From: Mauremys mutica
Taxonomy: Eukaryota; Chordata; Testudines; Geoemydidae
Assembly (NCBI RefSeq): GCF_020497125.1
Contig: NC_059082.1
Span: 62,760,948-62,824,947 of the forward strand
Direction of reading: 5' to 3'
Length of the DNA stretch: 64,000 nt
Positions within the stretch are counted from its first letter, which is position 1. Each line of letters starts with the position of its first letter. Below the pieces are notes generated by a model that was not told where the DNA came from, ran no database searches, and was given only the letters and a program-made list of their open reading frames with translations. Positions 59,431 through 64,000 of this stretch are shown one piece after another. Made by a program: the position numbers and the translations under genes.

Positions 59431-59478
59431 CTTATGCCAAAATAAATGTTAGTCTTTAAGGTGCCACCGTACTCCTCA

Positions 59479-61690
59479 ACTTTATATAAGGCACTTATCT
59501 TTACTAGGACTAGTTTCACTATCCTTAGGGATACCCTTTACTTCATCATAAACCCCAGCTTTCAGCCTGAGTTTTAGAAAAGATTCTAGAGAAATGCATA
59601 GCAAGTGCAATGCCACATGAGAGATATCTAACCATTCATATATCCTGAGCTGTACTATTTTGTAATTTAGAAACATCTGGCCTACAAATTATGTGCACCA
59701 AAATTTCAACTCATGTATACTCTGCGATTACCTGATAAAACATAGCTCCCCATTTTAAAGAAAAAGCTATCTGATCTTGGCATTTCCTTCTTTTTGGGCT
59801 CAACTTTATTCCTCCATTGATTGACGGTACAGCTACATAAATAAGTTCACATGAAAGTGATCTGCTCAATACCACACTCAATAGTAACTTGCATATATTG
59901 AGAAGACATGTGCATGCGCCCCTTGACATTTTAGAATATGGTAAATAAGCTGCTGTACATTAGGATTTCTTACATGCATTGTTTTAAGCTAATACTATGA
60001 CAAGAACAGAAGAGGATACTCCAAAGTGAATAATTAACTCTGTCTCTGCTCACTGACAATGCTGCTAAAAGAAGAATCACATTTTTATTGGTTCATTGGT
60101 TCTGGTTAAATTACATAATACAATACAAAATGTTCCACAACCATGCTTAAGTCCCCTAAGACATTCATCTTTGTCAGTCATTGCTTTTTGAGATCATCTC
60201 AGTCTATAAAAAGAGAAAACAGACAGGCAGTAACAAATCTAATATCTTGGTAACTGTTCTTGACAAGATAATTGCCTACTTGCTACCATCTCAGGAGAAA
60301 AACAATTGGGAGGATAAAAGTTCAGCAGGAATTTAGTTTCAGTCAACATTTTTTGCTTGATTCCACTCAAAAGGAGACAGATTGGGGGGGCTGAACAGCT
60401 GAGAGAACAGGGGAACAAACCTGCATGGAAGCCAGAGGTCATGCACCCAGACCCTCTGTGCAAAACCATCCTTTCCATCCAGCTTATCACACACTCTCCC
60501 CTGGCAGCATCCTCCCGCCCGAGGGAGTCATTCTGCTACTGGCTATCCCTCTGAGCCAGTATCCAGATTCCTTCTAGTCCTTGCAACATTAACTGCTGAT
60601 CAGCTTGCCACTTCAAAATCAGCCGTTTAGGCAAGGAAGCATGCTATGGAGCAAGAAGCTACTCCCCAGATCCACCTCTGTGTGCCAAATCCCACACCAT
60701 AGTTAACAGATTCTCTGAAAGAGTTAAGGACAGAACTTAAGGACAGAACTGTTAAGCAGAGCCTTCATCAAGGCAGTGCTGAAATTATCATGAATGCCTT
60801 GATCCAAAGTAATTTATATGCCCTCATTTTGCTATTTTCTTGATTTCCTCTTTAGTGCTACATCTTTTCCTGGGGCAAAGAATGACCTTTCCCCCTCAGT
60901 GAGCCTACTTCATCTAGCCAGATTTGAGTAGCACTGAACTCACACATGACTACACAGATTTGTAACTGAGTAAACAGTAAGGAGGAGCACTGTACTGCAT
61001 GCAACTCCCAGTGATAAACAAGCTACTTTAGCATTAAATCCCTTGCTTGTTTTATAAACCTGACCCTCTAAGGCTGGTAACTTTGATCTTGGTAATCCTG
61101 TAGATAGTATGCACTTGACCAGTTTGAGATCAAATATTCTCTGAGGAAAAGCCTGTCCCTCCAAGTAAGTACAATGGACTGTGGGAAAAGTAACAGAGAC
61201 TTACTCTCCCCCAGAACAGAGAATAGCAGCAAACCCACTACCAAAGGCTCAGGGATGCAGTAGCTGCTGTACTTCCCATTTACAAGAATGGCCAGTTAAC
61301 CACCGTAGCTGCTTATCCGCCAACCCTTTGTCCAGTACCTCGCATGAAGTGGTGCAGGGAACTCCTGCAGATCAGAATGCTCTGACATGGAGGTTGTTTG
61401 GAACCATGCCTACTTTGCTACATCTAGGGACTCCTGCATCTAGAAATGGTTTTCTCTTTTTTTTTCACCCCCAAAGGAAGGGGGAGGAGGACAAGAGATG
61501 TGCCTGGATTTAACCTTCCATGCTTAGCAAATCTGTGATATTTCCTGAAAACATGGTTCACATTAAAAAATGCTTCCTAGCTACCTATGACCGAAAACAA
61601 TCAGCTGGTCCCCAGATGCAGACCTGTAGAACTGTGCAGGGGAGAGACACCCCTATTCTGGCAGTGTCTCTCCGATCAGCTCTCCACCCC
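59479..61690. other. Unassigned DNA
   Basis: No supported gene or classified repeat. The 110-codon frame at 61181-61513 has no domain. Confidence 0.5.
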
Positions 61691-61699
61691 CTTCCCCCG

Positions 61700-61995
61700 T
61701 ATGGTGTTGGGGAAAAACTACAGGGAGGAACCAGACAGACTCCAGCCAGTCAAAGTAGCTGCAGGGACTGCTGCACTGAGGGGAAAGGGGAAAATGGGGC
61801 CCCTCTGGGACCATCCCTCCTCCCAGGAACCTCTTGACTCATAACTGTGCAAAAGAGCCCCCCATACTAGGGACAATGTGATCCAAGTGGTCCCTCCCCC
61901 CCACCCCCTCCACATATGGCCTTGGTGGAAAAGTGCAGGGAGAAACAAGCCAGAGACTCCAGCCGGTAGGCACAGCTGTAGAAGCAGCCAAAGGT
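61700..61995. repeat. Diverged ~215-bp partial tandem duplication
   Basis: TATGGTGTTGGGGAAAAACT with AGGGAGGAACCAGACAGACT (from 61700) is echoed by TATGGCCTTGGTGGAAAAGT with AGGGAGAAACAAGCCAGAGA (from 61915), and both continue into CTCCAGCC. The spacing is 215 bp. It may be a degenerate tandem repeat or part of an unclassified element. Confidence 0.6.
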
Positions 61996-62269
61996 AGGAC
62001 CTCTAGACATTCAGGCAACTTCCTACAGTTTTGCCTGGACATTCTCTGCCCTGCACTGATTGGCTGTTTGCTCCAGCCGTCTCCCCCTAAACCCATGGTC
62101 TCCTCACCTCAGCTTCAATCCACACCTGCCTTTCTTACCAGCGTCTCCCCTTTTCCTTCAACAGCCACTGTCTTTGCACTTTTCTTTCCATGGAAGTAAC
62201 ATGACGTTGGCTACCATTACATTGTTCGCTCTGCTCGGTGTTACACCCCTTCCCTCACTATGTGTCTAT

Positions 62270-62400
62270 CTTGACAATTTAGATTGCTAGCTCTTCAGGG
62301 CAGGGCTCTCTGTGCTCTCTGCTACTCTGTGCTTGTACCATGCCTGACACAGTGGGGTCCATGCTGAGTTGGTCCTTAAGCACTATTGTAATAAACATTT
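62270..62400 (+). repeat. Ancient L2/MIR-type 3' end
   Basis: TAGCTCTTCAGGGCAGGGCT, CTGTGCTTGTACCATGCCTG, ACACAGTGGGGTCC and AAGCACTATTGTAATAAACA follow the word order of a common old vertebrate SINE/LINE tail. Family assignment is from memory. Confidence 0.55.
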
Positions 62401-64000
62401 CTGCCCACCTTACATCAGAAACCTGCCATGTTACTCCAAGCTCTATCAGTGTTTTATAAAAACCTGATTAATTCAAATAAATGAATTTCAGGTAGATCTT
62501 GGTGCAGGGGTGTTAAATTATTATATTTATTTATTTATTTTCAAACTACCTAATAAGAGTTTTCCAAGATATCAATTCAGCTATTTACAAATTGGGATTA
62601 TTACATCTGAGTCCGAATTAGGAGCTCAGTATGATCAAGACAGATCATTGTTTAAGATTTATTTTAGGATTCATTTCAATAATAATAGAGGGGGAGAAAT
62701 CCCTTATCTGGAGATAGCTGTTAAGGACAGGCTGTTAAATAGTCATTTTGAGCAGACAGATATCAAGCAAGATTCCAAATAGTTTAAGTGGGTGTTTTGT
62801 CTTTGTTGATATTACAAAACTGGGCCCAAGAGAACCAGCCAGCCAAGGGGATAAAGGCTTGAATTTTCCTTTTAGCTTTCTACAATAACTACAAGTGTCA
62901 TGTTAGACTGAAAAAGAGAGACATCTGTTTGGAGATTATTTTAAATTTAAATGTTTTAAGATATTTTCTGCAACTTCTAGAACACTGTTGGATATTCTTA
63001 GCATGTTCATTTACTAGTCAAATGAGTGAGCATGCTGGTAAGATATAGTTGTCATGGAAGATTTTAAAACTCTGCGGGCAAGTCCATTTGCTCAAATCAC
63101 CATCTCTCTAGAAGATTGAAATGATATCTAAACAGTACTGTTACTAAACAAGCAGTAGAACTATTCTACAGAGTGAGGAAAAACAGACCACTTTGCAATT
63201 ACTGTAAATCAATGTAACTGCACCAGATTAACATGCAGATATTAGAATTAGTAGTCTTTGGTCCAAAACTTGGCTTAGTCATTTTAAGGGATTTTTAAGG
63301 TTATTTTACTATCCTAGCCTTTTGATTTGGCTCTGTGGGATTTCTCCCTGATTTGTCTGATAATGGAGGGAGGATGTGAAGAAACAGGTGGCTTCACCAA
63401 TAATGGCTTCAATTACATGCTTGGGGTAATTTAGCTGCAAGTGAGCAGTGGTTTGTTCTCACATAGCGATAGTATTGCTATATCCCCCCCATGAGTAGGT
63501 GAGAAACGGTAAGTCATGGGGAACCTACAAATTAGATCAAAGCTAAAAAAATATGGCTGCAGATCTACCTGTCACAATCTGTATGCCAACACTACAGGTT
63601 GCTAAGAAGCAAACCCAGACAAGCAGAACATTGACATATGCTATTCAAGGAATAACAATAAACCACATCGGAGAGCAAGTTCTATTGCTATACCCTGTTC
63701 TCTAAGAAGTATCATCAGAAGGTTTTAATCTTCTATAAATGGAAAGTGTGCACTGTGTATCTATGTAGAATGGCACATAGAATCGCAAGTGGTGACTAGT
63801 GGCAAGAGTTTAGCTCCTGAAGAGGTGCTGAGCACCCAACCCCCCACTGCCCAGACAAAAAGCAGGCTAAGAAGGATGCTCTGAAACCTTAGATATTCTT
63901 ACTATTTGATTTTAAAATTATAAAATTAAGTAACTTCAAGCACCAACTTGAAGTTCTGCATCATCTTATATTCAAGAGACAGGTGCCCGTCATTTGATTG
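62401..64000. other. Unassigned DNA
   Basis: AT-rich, with a short TTTA run near 62525. The 90-codon frame at 62510-62782 has no known domain. No repeat was recognised to the end of the window. Confidence 0.55.

Larger units (their letters stand above)
57780..59478 (+). mobile_element. Penelope-like retroelement, internally deleted
   Basis: A 5'-truncated element of about 1.7 kb holds an RT domain, a GIY-YIG endonuclease and a 3' tail ending TTAGTCTTTAAGGTGCCACCG then TACTCCTC. The pairing of RT with a C-terminal GIY-YIG domain defines Penelope-like elements. The tail matches the fold-back insertion at 9694-9894. The 5' boundary is approximate and no TSD was identified. Confidence 0.85.

Noticed and set aside
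1..64000. CRISPR arrays, operons or prophage
   Set aside because: The composition, introns and repeat families are those of a vertebrate nuclear genome. The only short tandem arrays (37 bp, 52 bp) lie inside DNA transposons and have no spacers.

Overview
This is vertebrate nuclear DNA, most likely from a turtle. The evidence is the repeat fauna: tRNA-derived SINEs with a CR1-type tail (tortoise pol III/Cry type), CR1 LINE 3' ends, PIF/Harbinger elements with TTCGAA-rich ends, hAT and mariner MITEs, MIR-like relics and a Penelope-like element with an RT and GIY-YIG domain. A crocodilian or another sauropsid is not excluded. I found no convincing exon of a host gene, no tRNA or rRNA gene, and nothing bacterial. 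The window looks like intergenic or deep intronic sequence, and every recognisable protein belongs to a transposable element.

Layout. Positions 1-3883 are mostly unassigned AT-rich DNA. A decayed PIF/Harbinger element (element A, 3884-8652, TSD TTA) follows, then a 201-bp fold-back Penelope tail (9694-9894) and a SINE (10066-10250). Positions 10-35 kb are unassigned DNA scattered with CR1 pieces (12205-12500, 15676-15800, 20705-21518), MIR-like relics, a palindromic hAT MITE (22716-23059), a hAT nested in a SINE (28488-29027), a truncated SINE (30820-30937) and a mariner-type MITE (35428-35615).

The centrepiece is element B (36472-41173, TSD TAA), a PIF/Harbinger transposon in the opposite orientation to A. 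It keeps both genes apparently open: a 423-aa DDE transposase on + and, convergent on -, a two-exon Myb/SANT-like gene that reads through to 337 aa when spliced. In known PIF/Harbinger systems the Myb-like partner binds DNA and brings the transposase to the nucleus and the ends. A and B have the same gene order and matching splice sites. A has lost transposase sequence in two internal deletions and carries a stop and a frameshift in the Myb-like gene.

From 41 to 64 kb there are paired palindromes (43521-43649), a GC-rich hAT MITE with 52-bp tandem units (45441-45879), a large fold-back hAT nested in a mariner-type MITE (46411-47732), a MIR-like SINE (51795-51995) and a broken Penelope-like retroelement (about 57780-59478). 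The tail of the last has a fold resembling a hammerhead-ribozyme core. Calls of TIRs, TSDs and reading frames were read directly from the sequence; family names come from general knowledge and were not checked by database search.
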